A stretch of DNA of 62,956 bases from positions 1 to 62,956 of the forward strand of contig NZ_JAQLEM010000014.1 in the NCBI RefSeq assembly GCF_028209885.1, in the 5' to 3' direction. Below, in pieces: positions 26,501 to 32,773 of the stretch (its first letter is position 1; each line of letters opens with the position of its first letter). The notes under the pieces were generated by a model that saw only the letters and a list, made by a program, of their open reading frames with translations, did no database searches and was not told where the DNA came from. The position numbers were made by a program, and so were the translations under genes. This DNA is from Collinsella aerofaciens. GTDB lineage: Bacteria > Actinomycetota > Coriobacteriia > Coriobacteriales > Coriobacteriaceae.

Positions 26501-28328
26501 TCTCCTTGGGGTCGCGCAGCTTAATGACCTTGAACAGGGCATTCTTGATGACGGAATAGGACAGGCCGGCCGCGATGTCGCCCACCGTGGCGCCTTCCTT
26601 TTGCGCCTGCTTGACGCGTGAGTTCATAAAGACCGTGCAGCGGCTGCCCAGGTCGACGGGGGCCTTGGCATGGATGGCGGCATCGGCAAACGCACGCACG
26701 TCCATGTTCATAGACACGGCAAAACTCTCGATAAAGCTGCCGCAGCCCGACGAGCAGGCCTCGTTGAGCATGATGTGCTCGATAACGCCGTCCTTCACGC
26801 GCAGGCACTTCATGTCCTGGCCGCCAATGTCCAGAATGAACTCGACGCCGGGCAGGAATGCCTTGGCGCCGCGCAGGTGCGCGACGGTCTCGATCTCGCC
26901 GGAGTCGGCCTTGAGGGCCTCGATGAGCAGCGCCTCGCCGTAGCCCGTGGTAGTCACGTGGCCGATGGTGCAACCGGCGGGGATGTGGTTGTAGAAATCG
27001 GCCATGATGACCTTGGCCGTGCCCAGGATGTCACCGTTGTTGTTGCCGTACCAGGTGTGCAACAGCTGGCCGTCCTCGCCCACGAGCGCGGCCTTCATGG
27101 TGGTGGAACCGGCGTCGATACCGATGAACACGCGGCCGGTGTAGCCGTCGAGCTTACCCTTGGGGACGACCTCGGTGTCGTGGCGAGTCTTGAACTCGGC
27201 AAAATCCTCGTCGGTGGCAAAGAGCGGATCCAGGCGCTCGACCTCGGCACCCTGCGTGTCACCCAAGCTGTCGATGGCCTCGATGAGCTGCGGGAACGTG
27301 CTGAGCTTGTTGGACTCGTGCGCCATGGCGGCGCCGCTCGCCACAAACAGGTGAGCGTTTTGGGGCACAATGCGGTGCTCTTCGTCCAGGTTGAGCGTGA
27401 GGTAGAAGCGGTGGCGCAGCTCAGAGAGATACTGCAGCGGGCCGCCCAGGAAGGCGACGTTGCCGCGAATGGGACGGCCGCACGCCAGGCCCGAGATGGT
27501 CTGGGTCACGACGGCTTGGAAGATGGAGGCCGCCACGTCCTCGGGGCGGGCGCCCTCGTTGAGCAGCGGCTGGACGTCGGTCTTGGCAAAAACGCCGCAG
27601 CGGCTGGCAATGGGATAGATGGTGGTGGCGTTGGCCGCGAGTTCGTTAAGACCGCTGGCGTCAGTGTGAAGCAGAGTGGCCATCTGGTCGATGAACGCGC
27701 CCGTGCCGCCGGCGCAGGTGCCGTTCATGCGCTGCTCAATGCCATTATCGAAGTAGATGATCTTGGCGTCCTCGCCGCCCAGCTCGATGGCGACATCGGT
27801 GGCCGGGATGAGGGTCTCGACGGCACGCTTGCTGGCGATGACCTCCTGGACAAACTCCAAATCGAGCCACTGGGACAGCAGCAGGCCGCCCGAGCCGGTG
27901 ATGGCACAGGTCATCTGGGCAGTCGGCAGCACAGTCGCGGCACCCTCGAACAAGTCGCGGGCGCAAGCGCGGACGTCGGTGTGGTGGCGCTGGTACTTGG
28001 CGTAGACAATCTGGTTGTCGTCGTTGAGCACAGCGAGCTTAACGGTGGTGGAGCCCACGTCGATGCCCAAGTGCAGGTTGCCACGAGCGTTCTCGGGGTT
28101 GAAGATCGCGCCTTCGGGGGTGTGGGCGGCGGCTACGGGCTCAGCGGCGGTGGCGGGCTCGCTAGCGACGGACGTCTCCCCTGCCGCGTTCTTGGCATCG
28201 GCAACTGCCTCGGCAACTTTCTCGGCAGCTGCGGTCGCGGCCTTCTGCGCGGCATCCACCACGGCGGGTGCAGCCTCACGCGCGGCAGCGACCATACGGT
28301 CCTTAATGCCCTCGACGAGTTTGCTCAT
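23547..28328 (-). CDS. giant 2-hydroxyacyl-CoA dehydratase activase (BcrAD/HgdC-type, DUF2229 fusion)
   Basis: 1593-aa fusion protein. After an Ala-rich, probably helical N-terminus (1-80) come two ASKHA ATPase domains: LGIDVGSTTVKLAV near residue 87 and FIGIDAGSTTMKAAL near 401. Each has a pair of Cys-containing motifs (NGTCAGGTGAFID and SRCGVFAKTD; ACSSGCGSFIESF and SRCTVFMNSR), as in the [4Fe-4S] activator HgdC. A CGRCSNNCQLTV cluster motif, a DUF2229 region (VGIPRALNMYENYPFW... ESVCYPAKMSHGH) and a long HgdB/DUF2229-like C-terminus follow. Activators inject an electron into 2-hydroxyacyl-CoA dehydratases using ATP; whether this fusion does so is unknown. ATG 28328 follows AGGAG. The TetR gene starts the same transcript. 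Confidence 0.88.
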   Translation of the reverse strand: MSKLVEGIKDRMVAAAREAAPAVVDAAQKAATAAAEKVAEAVADAKNAAGETSVASEPATAAEPVAAAHTPEGAIFNPENARGNLHLGIDVGSTTVKLAVLNDDNQIVYAKYQRHHTDVRACARDLFEGAATVLPTAQMTCAITGSGGLLLSQWLDLEFVQEVIASKRAVETLIPATDVAIELGGEDAKIIYFDNGIEQRMNGTCAGGTGAFIDQMATLLHTDASGLNELAANATTIYPIASRCGVFAKTDVQPLLNEGARPEDVAASIFQAVVTQTISGLACGRPIRGNVAFLGGPLQYLSELRHRFYLTLNLDEEHRIVPQNAHLFVASGAAMAHESNKLSTFPQLIEAIDSLGDTQGAEVERLDPLFATDEDFAEFKTRHDTEVVPKGKLDGYTGRVFIGIDAGSTTMKAALVGEDGQLLHTWYGNNNGDILGTAKVIMADFYNHIPAGCTIGHVTTTGYGEALLIEALKADSGEIETVAHLRGAKAFLPGVEFILDIGGQDMKCLRVKDGVIEHIMLNEACSSGCGSFIESFAVSMNMDVRAFADAAIHAKAPVDLGSRCTVFMNSRVKQAQKEGATVGDIAAGLSYSVIKNALFKVIKLRDPKEIGSQVIVQGGTFMSDATLRAFEQLTGVHAVRPDIAGCMGAYGAALLARDRAGADGTSTILSAEDIAHLTVTQKHVRCGRCSNNCQLTVNDFGGGRRFITGNRCEKGAGHKKQKTEAPNLFKKKNELLFNREVLSPDEAPRGTVGIPRALNMYENYPFWHAFFTRLGFSVQLSDQSSKKTYQAGIESMPSESVCYPAKMSHGHVMNLIDRDVDFIWMPCVRWERKEDPTAGNCYNCPIVMSYPTALALNIDEIREQNIEFLYPFVPYHDKTELKRRLYQVLAVDRVADAEAGRGRVRGPKITRSEVDAAVNAAFEADARFHEDIQTMGEEALKWVEDHGGHGIVLAGRPYHNDPEINHALPELISSFGFAVFTEDSLAHLVKPERPIRVVDQWMYHSRLYAVARFVTMRNDLDLIQLNSFGCGLDALTTDQVQEILEASGKIYTVLKIDEVSNLGAARIRIRSLMAALKDQEAERLAEATTAGEAYEQGDAAPVAPSTDAPAFASRKYTFEAQRESASTAWPKVPFTEQMREEGYTILCPQMAPIHFDLVKEVFRGAGYNLELLPSTDHDAVEAGLRYVNNDICYPSILVTGQIMEAIESGRYDLSKTAVVISQTGGGCRATNYIALIRKALRESGHPEIPVISLSAVALGEDNPGFKVTPALLKQAVYAVLFGDVMMQMLYRCRPYEATPGAANALYEEYMARARKLAPKFNRHNYTKLCREAIRAFDTMPLVGEGTKPRVGVVGEILVKFHPTANNHVVDVIEREGCEAVVPGLLDFFLYSMSNAELQKDELGSSATTRAGMQALIKLVDWMRTPVEEMLEKSRRFEAPERIGTMADKARTVLSVCNNMGEGWLLTAEMLDLIDHGAPNIICTQPFACLPNHVVGKAVIKELRRQHPESNIVAVDYDPGASEVNQLNRIKLMISVAKENMRAGKGFKLEKVAPLAMDEVTGQMRAHDGCVSCGSVDESAVASVAERLGRGIKK

Positions 28329-28339
28329 TGTCTCTCCTC

Positions 28340-29050
28340 TTAGTTGTTGGACTCGACGGCTGCGGCGGTGTCGGCCGCGTCCTCGAGCTGCAGGTTCAAT
28401 AGCTTCATGCCGTATTCCGGCACGTTGATATCGATGGGTTGGCCATACAGGTCGCCGGGGCGCACAAAGGCGATGACCGTCATAATGCGCGCCATGGTCT
28501 CGGGCGATTCAGAAAGGTCACGCTCAAACCAACGTTGGATCATGCCGACCTCGGCACTCACGACATAGGTGACGTAGTAGTCAAAGAAGGTGCCCAGCGC
28601 CAAGCCCAAAATGCCCGTCTGTGCACGCGGCACCACGGCCTCGCGTGCGGTATCGATGATCTTTTTAATAAAGGCGGGGTCGCCGCCCGGGCCCAGCAGG
28701 GCCCCGATAAGGTCGCGATTAGCCGCAAGATAGCGAAGCAGCTCAACCGAACCGGGTGCCGGCTCGAGCTCGTCGATATTGCGGTAAAGATCGGGTAATT
28801 GAGCTGCGGTGATAAGCTCCACCCGCTCGCGAATCTCGGCAAGCAGGCCGTCCTCGATCTGGCTGATAAAGTCGGGGATATCGCGGTAGTGCGAATAGAA
28901 CGTGCGGCGTGTAAGACCGGCGCGCTCGGTGAGCGACGCGACGTTAATGCGCGAAAGGTCGCCGCTTTCGGCAAGCTCGCTGGCAAGCGCCTGGCGAAGG
29001 GCACGCTGCGAGCGAAGGGACCGGCGATCGCATTTCTCGAGCTGGGACAA
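28340..29050 (-). CDS. TetR/AcrR-family regulator
   Basis: 236-aa TetR-type repressor. The N-terminal helix-turn-helix (residues about 12-60) shows RINVASLTERAGLTRRTFYSHYRDIPDFI. The C-terminal ligand/dimer domain is all-helical, with the TetR_C-like GTFFDYYVTYVVSAEVGMIQRWF. A TTG start at 29050 is supported by AAGGAGGACGC immediately upstream. It lies 11 bp ahead of the activase gene and probably controls that operon and itself. Two candidate operators lie just upstream. Confidence 0.85.
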   Translation of the reverse strand: MSQLEKCDRRSLRSQRALRQALASELAESGDLSRINVASLTERAGLTRRTFYSHYRDIPDFISQIEDGLLAEIRERVELITAAQLPDLYRNIDELEPAPGSVELLRYLAANRDLIGALLGPGGDPAFIKKIIDTAREAVVPRAQTGILGLALGTFFDYYVTYVVSAEVGMIQRWFERDLSESPETMARIMTVIAFVRPGDLYGQPIDINVPEYGMKLLNLQLEDAADTAAAVESNN

Positions 29051-29071
29051 GCGTCCTCCTTGTTACTCAGC

Positions 29072-29116
29072 CTGTGCGCTATTGCACAGTGCGAGTATTA
29101 TTGCACACCGTGTGCA
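29072..29116. promoter_or_regulatory. candidate TetR operator pair
   Basis: Two inverted repeats with the same half-site TGCACA lie 20-65 bp upstream of the TTG start: CTGTGC-N6-GCACAG (29072-29089) and TGCACAC-C-GTGTGCA (29102-29116, perfect). Spacing and sharing of half-sites suggest autoregulation by the adjacent TetR protein. Confidence 0.6.
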
Positions 29117-29141
29117 TCAACACGTAAAGGCAATATTTGGG

Positions 29142-29172
29142 ATGTGACGAAGGGACAGCTCCTTTGTCGCAT
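29142..29172. repeat. CCTGTCCC-loop stem-loop, copy R5
   Basis: ATGTGACGAAG (29142-29152) pairs with CTTTGTCGCAT (29162-29172) with two wobble positions; the loop carries GGACAGCTC. It ends 2 bp before the stop codon of the HAD gene. Core slightly altered (GGGACAGC). Confidence 0.65.
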
Positions 29173-29174
29173 TA

Positions 29175-30035
29175 TTAGATGACGGTGCGGGAGTTCTGCT
29201 TGTGCATGGTGGCAAGCATGTGTTTGGGGACGGCGTGGACCATGCAACTGCCGATGGTCGCGCTCGCGGCGGCCTTAGCTGCATCGCTAGCGTTTTTGGT
29301 CGCGTAGCTGTGGCGGAAACGCTTGAGCATGGCAATGTCGTTGCCGCCGTCGCCATAGACCGCGACCTCATCCTCGGCAATGCCGTAGTAGCCCGCCAGC
29401 CAGGCCACGCTCTCACCCTTGTTGCATGCCACGTCCGTAATCTCGAACATCACCGGATCGAACGGTGCGTTGACCACGCGGTCGGAGCGCTCGGCCAAAT
29501 ACGCCTTAAGGTCGCGCTCCAGCTCGGGCGAGGTCACGCGACAGTTGATCTTGCACACGTCATGACGCAGGATGTCGCCGATCGACTGGTCGAAGTACTG
29601 TTCCTCGTGGTACCCGCCACGCGCACGCATGCCGCGCATCACGATGCGCTTGATAGGGCTGTCCTTTTTAAAGCCCGCCTGGTGCATCTCGAACGATCCG
29701 CTCGAAAACATGCCGTCGGGCGTGGAGCAGTCAAAACAGATATCCGGAAACTCCTTGAGCAGCTCCTCGGTGATCTGTGGGTCGATGGTCCAGGTCTTGA
29801 GCACCTCGCCATGGCTGTCGCGCACGATGGATCCGTTGGAGCAGCAGGCGTCAAGCGCCAGGCCCGTAAAGCCATGCTCGCCAATCGGCAGCGTCGAGCG
29901 TCCAGTCGCGGGAACCACATGCAGGCCAGCCTCGGTCAGCTCGCGAATGGCGCGGCGAATGGTTCCGTCCGCCTCGTGCAGGGCGTTCAGTAGCGTTCCG
30001 TCTAAGTCACTCGCAAACATCTTGATCATGGGCAT
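29175..30035 (-). CDS. Cof-type HAD-superfamily phosphatase
   Basis: 286-aa HAD hydrolase of the Cof/YbiV (IIB) group, cytosolic sugar-phosphate or related phosphatases. Motif I is FASDLDGTLL, motif II VVPATGRS, motif III includes the Lys of CNKGESVAWLAGYYGI, and motif IV is AVYGDGGNDIAML. The start ATG 30035 has AAGGAG five bases upstream; ATG 30029 is the alternative. The ribosome site and start codon lie inside one arm of a perfect 21-bp inverted repeat, so translation may be controlled by RNA structure. Confidence 0.9.
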   Translation of the reverse strand: MPMIKMFASDLDGTLLNALHEADGTIRRAIRELTEAGLHVVPATGRSTLPIGEHGFTGLALDACCSNGSIVRDSHGEVLKTWTIDPQITEELLKEFPDICFDCSTPDGMFSSGSFEMHQAGFKKDSPIKRIVMRGMRARGGYHEEQYFDQSIGDILRHDVCKINCRVTSPELERDLKAYLAERSDRVVNAPFDPVMFEITDVACNKGESVAWLAGYYGIAEDEVAVYGDGGNDIAMLKRFRHSYATKNASDAAKAAASATIGSCMVHAVPKHMLATMHKQNSRTVI

Positions 30036-30083
30036 GCCTCTCCTTCGTCTGCACGATATTGTAGACGAAGGAGAGGCATGCCC
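30030..30083. repeat. perfect 21-bp inverted repeat covering a start site
   Basis: GGGCATGCCTCTCCTTCGTCT at 30030-30050 is fully complementary to 30063-30083, with a 12-nt loop (GCACGATATTGT). One arm holds the SD and ATGCCC of the HAD gene on the minus strand. The other arm presents the same SD-ATGCCC on the plus strand. Confidence 0.9.
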
Positions 30084-30182
30084 AAACAATGGCGTTCCGG
30101 CGCGGCGAGACAATGCTTCCGCAAATTCACGGTCCCCCAGCGCCTTAAGACATTCGCCATAAGCGACTTATCAGCCGATTAA
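30078..30182 (+). CDS. possible 34-aa leader-type ORF from the mirrored start site
   Basis: On the plus strand the second arm of the 21-bp inverted repeat offers AAGGAGAGGC-ATG followed by 34 codons (starting MPKQWRSGAARQC, Arg/Lys-rich). Its end overlaps the 3' end of the MFS gene in antisense. The good ribosome site may be only a by-product of the inverted duplication, and there is no family match. Confidence 0.2.
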   Translation: MPKQWRSGAARQCFRKFTVPQRLKTFAISDLSAD

Positions 30183-31407
30183 ACAGCGCCGTCGTCAACG
30201 TCAGCACCGCCAACATGCCTGCGAATACAATCGCCGGTGTCCATCGATCATATGCGAGCCCGTAAACCAATTGGCCAATAGGCGTTGCACAGGAAAGCGT
30301 CATATAAACGAGTGCCAGCACTTTTCCGCAGAGTTCCTTTGGCACTGACCGCTGAACGAATGAAACGATTTCGACCGATGTAATGCTTGCCCACGCCATA
30401 ACCCATGCCGAGCCGGCCGCAAGCGCGGCAAACGCTAATTCATCAGGACCGCTCAGTAGTGCGACAATAATCGGTACGACTCCAAAACTAATCATCGCAA
30501 CATATCGACATATGCCCTTGAAGGAAAAACGATGTGGCCAAATACCGACCAAACCACTGCCGACAAGACCACCTAAGCCCATAGCCACCTCAATAATCCC
30601 AACAAAGGATGACTGCATTCCGAGATGCTTTGCAACAATAACGGGAGCACCAATCGTTAACCCAACTAACGCAAGGTTCAAAATTGCCGCAAGCAAAAAC
30701 ACAACGAGCAATGATGCGTTTTGAAACAGGTACCGAATCGACTCCCGAAAATCGCTTCGGCATGTCGAGCAAGTCGTACTGTCCCCTGTCATTCCAGATG
30801 AGGCATTTTGCTTGAGTGCGCCCCCGAACAGCAGGGCTGACATCGCAAACGTCAACGCCGCGGTTTCGCATAGAGCATCGATACCAAAGCACCCATAGAC
30901 TGCCGTCCCGACTACAGGCCCCAAGATATTGCTCGCCATGGTTACCTGCGAGACCAACGCTGTGGCACGCTCAACCTTTTCTTGGCCCATCATGTGCACC
31001 GTCTCAATTTGAAGCATCGGTTTCAGCAGCGATTGGATGCCATATTGGACGCAAAGCATTGCTGCCACGACAACCGCAAGAGGCAGCGAACACTTCATGG
31101 GGATAAACAGCAGTGATGCAGCCATCAGAACAATGCCGAGCACCACAAGAACCCCGCGATGTCTCCCGTGATCCGCCAAGATTCCGCCAGCCGGAGTCGC
31201 AAGCACGCCCGGCACGAACGCTATCGCCGCGACAGCACCATATAACGTTGACGAGCCGCTGCAATCGAACAAGTAAAGCGGGCACGCAAAGCACAGTGCC
31301 GACAACATCGAATACGCGCACAGCTGTGCAACAAGAAGACCGAAAAGCCTGATAGATCGCACTGTTTTTTGCGCCAACGAGACATTGCTCCTCCGCATTC
31401 CAGCCAT
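30145..31407 (-). CDS. MFS transporter (drug-efflux type)
   Basis: 420-aa major facilitator with about 12 membrane spans. The cytoplasmic loop after span 2 (GGILADHGRHRGVLVV) is the MFS signature A-like motif, and a long central loop (about residues 190-225) contains CSTCRSDFRESIRYLF. It resembles macrolide/multidrug exporters of the MefA-like DHA3 group. The start was set at ATG 31407, with an AGGGGG stretch upstream, rather than earlier Met codons that lie in the operator region. A TetR gene precedes it on the same strand, and two palindromes in between suggest inducible efflux. Confidence 0.82.
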   Translation of the reverse strand: MAGMRRSNVSLAQKTVRSIRLFGLLVAQLCAYSMLSALCFACPLYLFDCSGSSTLYGAVAAIAFVPGVLATPAGGILADHGRHRGVLVVLGIVLMAASLLFIPMKCSLPLAVVVAAMLCVQYGIQSLLKPMLQIETVHMMGQEKVERATALVSQVTMASNILGPVVGTAVYGCFGIDALCETAALTFAMSALLFGGALKQNASSGMTGDSTTCSTCRSDFRESIRYLFQNASLLVVFLLAAILNLALVGLTIGAPVIVAKHLGMQSSFVGIIEVAMGLGGLVGSGLVGIWPHRFSFKGICRYVAMISFGVVPIIVALLSGPDELAFAALAAGSAWVMAWASITSVEIVSFVQRSVPKELCGKVLALVYMTLSCATPIGQLVYGLAYDRWTPAIVFAGMLAVLTLTTALFNRLISRLWRMS

Positions 31408-31420
31408 AAGCCTGCCCCCT

Positions 31421-31441
31421 ATACATACCATTAGTATGTAT
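31421..31441. promoter_or_regulatory. candidate TetR operator 1
   Basis: ATACATAC-N5-GTATGTAT is a perfect 8-bp-arm palindrome 14-34 bp upstream of the MFS start codon. It shares the half-site ATACC/GGTAT pattern with operator 2. Confidence 0.6.
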
Positions 31442-31452
31442 TTAATGACTTG

Positions 31453-31475
31453 AAAAGGGCAGCCGTGGCTACCCT
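31453..31475 (-). terminator. hairpin after the tetR gene
   Basis: AGGGCAGCC and GGCTACCCT form a 9-bp stem with one wobble pair; on the minus strand it is followed by TTTTC. It could end the tetR transcript or act as an attenuator before the MFS gene. Confidence 0.5.
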
Positions 31476-31489
31476 TACAAATCAATTAC

Positions 31490-31502
31490 ATACCGTTGGT
31501 AT
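31490..31502. promoter_or_regulatory. candidate TetR operator 2
   Basis: ATACC-GTT-GGTAT, perfect 5-bp arms, lies 5 bp downstream of the tetR stop codon. With operator 1 it gives two sites about 65 bp apart, in keeping with control of the MFS gene. Confidence 0.5.
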
Positions 31503-31507
31503 CTATA

Positions 31508-32170
31508 TTACCACCCAGCACGGTTCCATACGTCCCAAATCTGAGCCGTTGTCTGGAGCACTTCATTACCCAAATCGAGCCCCACCGCGGCCGCCATCTG
31601 CGCCAAACATTGCGCGCGAGCGAGCATTCGATCCTTGGTCTCGAGCGGACGGAACAGCGGCAGCAGCCAAAGATTCGCCAACAACGATACGGCCTCAGCC
31701 GCTTCGCGCGGGCATTTGCACGCAATGGAGCCGTCGGCGATGCCCTCCTCGATCACTGGCAAAAGACAGCCATCGGCCGACTCGTCGAACGAGCCCTGGT
31801 ACTGCATCGCCAGCAGCCGCGAGCTTTTTACCGGATCTGCCGCAGGATGCATGCGTGCCCATAGCTCAATTTGCGGAACGACAGACTCGGGCGCGTACAG
31901 TCGCTTGAGCTTTTGGGCTCCCGTCATATTGCCAGCACCGAGTGTCGCGCGGCGGCGCTCAACAATCGGAGCCATTGCCCGATCAAATGCGGCGTTGAAA
32001 ATCTCTTCTTTGCTCTTAAAGTGATGATAGACAGCACCCTTGGTCATGCCATCGAGGCGGTCGACGATATCTTGAATGCTCGTCCCCTCATAACCCTGTG
32101 CGCAGAATAGCTCCAGCGCCGCGTCGAGAATCTTCGCGACTGTCTCCTCGGGATATTTATTACGCCCCAT
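31508..32170 (-). CDS. TetR/AcrR-family regulator of the adjacent MFS gene
   Basis: 220-aa TetR-type repressor. The start region GRNKYPEETVAKILDAALELFCAQGYEGTSIQDIVDRLDGMTKGAVYHHFKSKEEIF is a canonical TetR_N helix-turn-helix. ATG 32170 was chosen because the family begins here; the upstream ATG 32206 has no better ribosome site. The C-terminal domain is helical. It lies about 100 bp upstream of, and in line with, the MFS gene, with two palindromes between, so it probably represses efflux until a ligand binds. Confidence 0.87.
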   Translation of the reverse strand: MGRNKYPEETVAKILDAALELFCAQGYEGTSIQDIVDRLDGMTKGAVYHHFKSKEEIFNAAFDRAMAPIVERRRATLGAGNMTGAQKLKRLYAPESVVPQIELWARMHPAADPVKSSRLLAMQYQGSFDESADGCLLPVIEEGIADGSIACKCPREAAEAVSLLANLWLLPLFRPLETKDRMLARAQCLAQMAAAVGLDLGNEVLQTTAQIWDVWNRAGW

Positions 32171-32177
32171 AATCTGT

Positions 32178-32231
32178 CCATCCGCAACGCAAGTCTTGTG
32201 CCTCATTGCAGTATTTTAACGTTGCGGATGG
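32178..32231. repeat. 12-bp inverted repeat upstream of tetR
   Basis: CCATCCGCAACG (32178-32189) pairs perfectly with CGTTGCGGATGG (32220-32231) across a 30-nt loop. It lies between the PII gene end and the tetR start and could be a leader hairpin or operator. Confidence 0.55.
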
Positions 32232-32244
32232 CAGGCGGTCGATT

Positions 32245-32583
32245 CTACACCGCGGCGGGGCCGTGTTCGCCGGTACGGATGCGGATAACCTCCTCGACCG
32301 GCTCGACCCAGATCTTGCCGTCGCCGACGGCTCCGGTGCGAGCAGCGTTGCAGATAATCTCGACAATGCCGTCGACATGCTCGTCGGCGCAAATAAGGGT
32401 GAACTGTACCTTAGGGATCGTGTTGACAAGCAACTCGTTGCCGCGCACGTATTCCTTCCAGCCATGCTGCGCGCCGCAGCCCTGCACCTGGTTGATGGTC
32501 ATACCACGAACATCAGCAGCAAACAGCGCGTCTTTGAGAACCTCAAGCTTCTCCTGACGCACGATAGCCGTGATCTTTTTCAT
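32245..32583 (-). CDS. PII nitrogen-regulatory protein (GlnB/GlnK type)
   Basis: 112-aa PII protein (MKKITAIVRQEKLEVLKDAL..., IICNAARTGAVGDGKIWVEPVEEVIRIRTGE). It senses ATP/ADP and 2-oxoglutarate and usually gates the AmtB channel, encoded just upstream on the same strand. The T-loop reads QHGWKEYVRGNELLVNTIPKV, and the position of the modifiable Tyr51 is Leu, so uridylylation or adenylylation at that site is not possible. The start ATG 32583 has GAGAGG upstream. A 190-bp structured spacer separates it from amtB. Confidence 0.92.
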   Translation of the reverse strand: MKKITAIVRQEKLEVLKDALFAADVRGMTINQVQGCGAQHGWKEYVRGNELLVNTIPKVQFTLICADEHVDGIVEIICNAARTGAVGDGKIWVEPVEEVIRIRTGEHGPAAV

Positions 32584-32645
32584 AATGAATTCCTCTCTTT
32601 AATAAAGAAATGAATTGCCATTCAATGACGCGGGTTTTCGAGGTG

Positions 32646-32717
32646 CCCGAGATTGCCCCGAAAGAGGAGCGCCGCGTACTTCGGTACGCAAGCGACGGTT
32701 TGAGGGGCAATCTCGGG
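32646..32717. ncRNA. structured RNA element between amtB and the PII gene
   Basis: A perfect 14-bp outer stem (CCCGAGATTGCCCC with GGGGCAATCTCGGG) encloses a 6-bp hairpin GCGTAC-TTCG-GTACGC with a stable TTCG-type tetraloop. On the minus strand it is in the intergenic mRNA between amtB and the PII gene. It could stabilise or attenuate the transcript, be a processed small RNA, or be a palindromic mobile repeat. Confidence 0.5.
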
Positions 32718-32773
32718 TGCCTGGGAAAGCCGCGCGACGATTGAACGGCAAGGTGCGGAGCCTGGGGAAGCTG

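Noticed and set aside
26670..28343. 557-aa plus-strand frame over the activase
   Set aside because: Shadow frame with His/Gly/Ala bias over a well-supported minus-strand gene.
30774..30792. GTCCCCTGTC inside the MFS gene as a repeat core
   Set aside because: Within coding sequence, no stem, and the core order differs.
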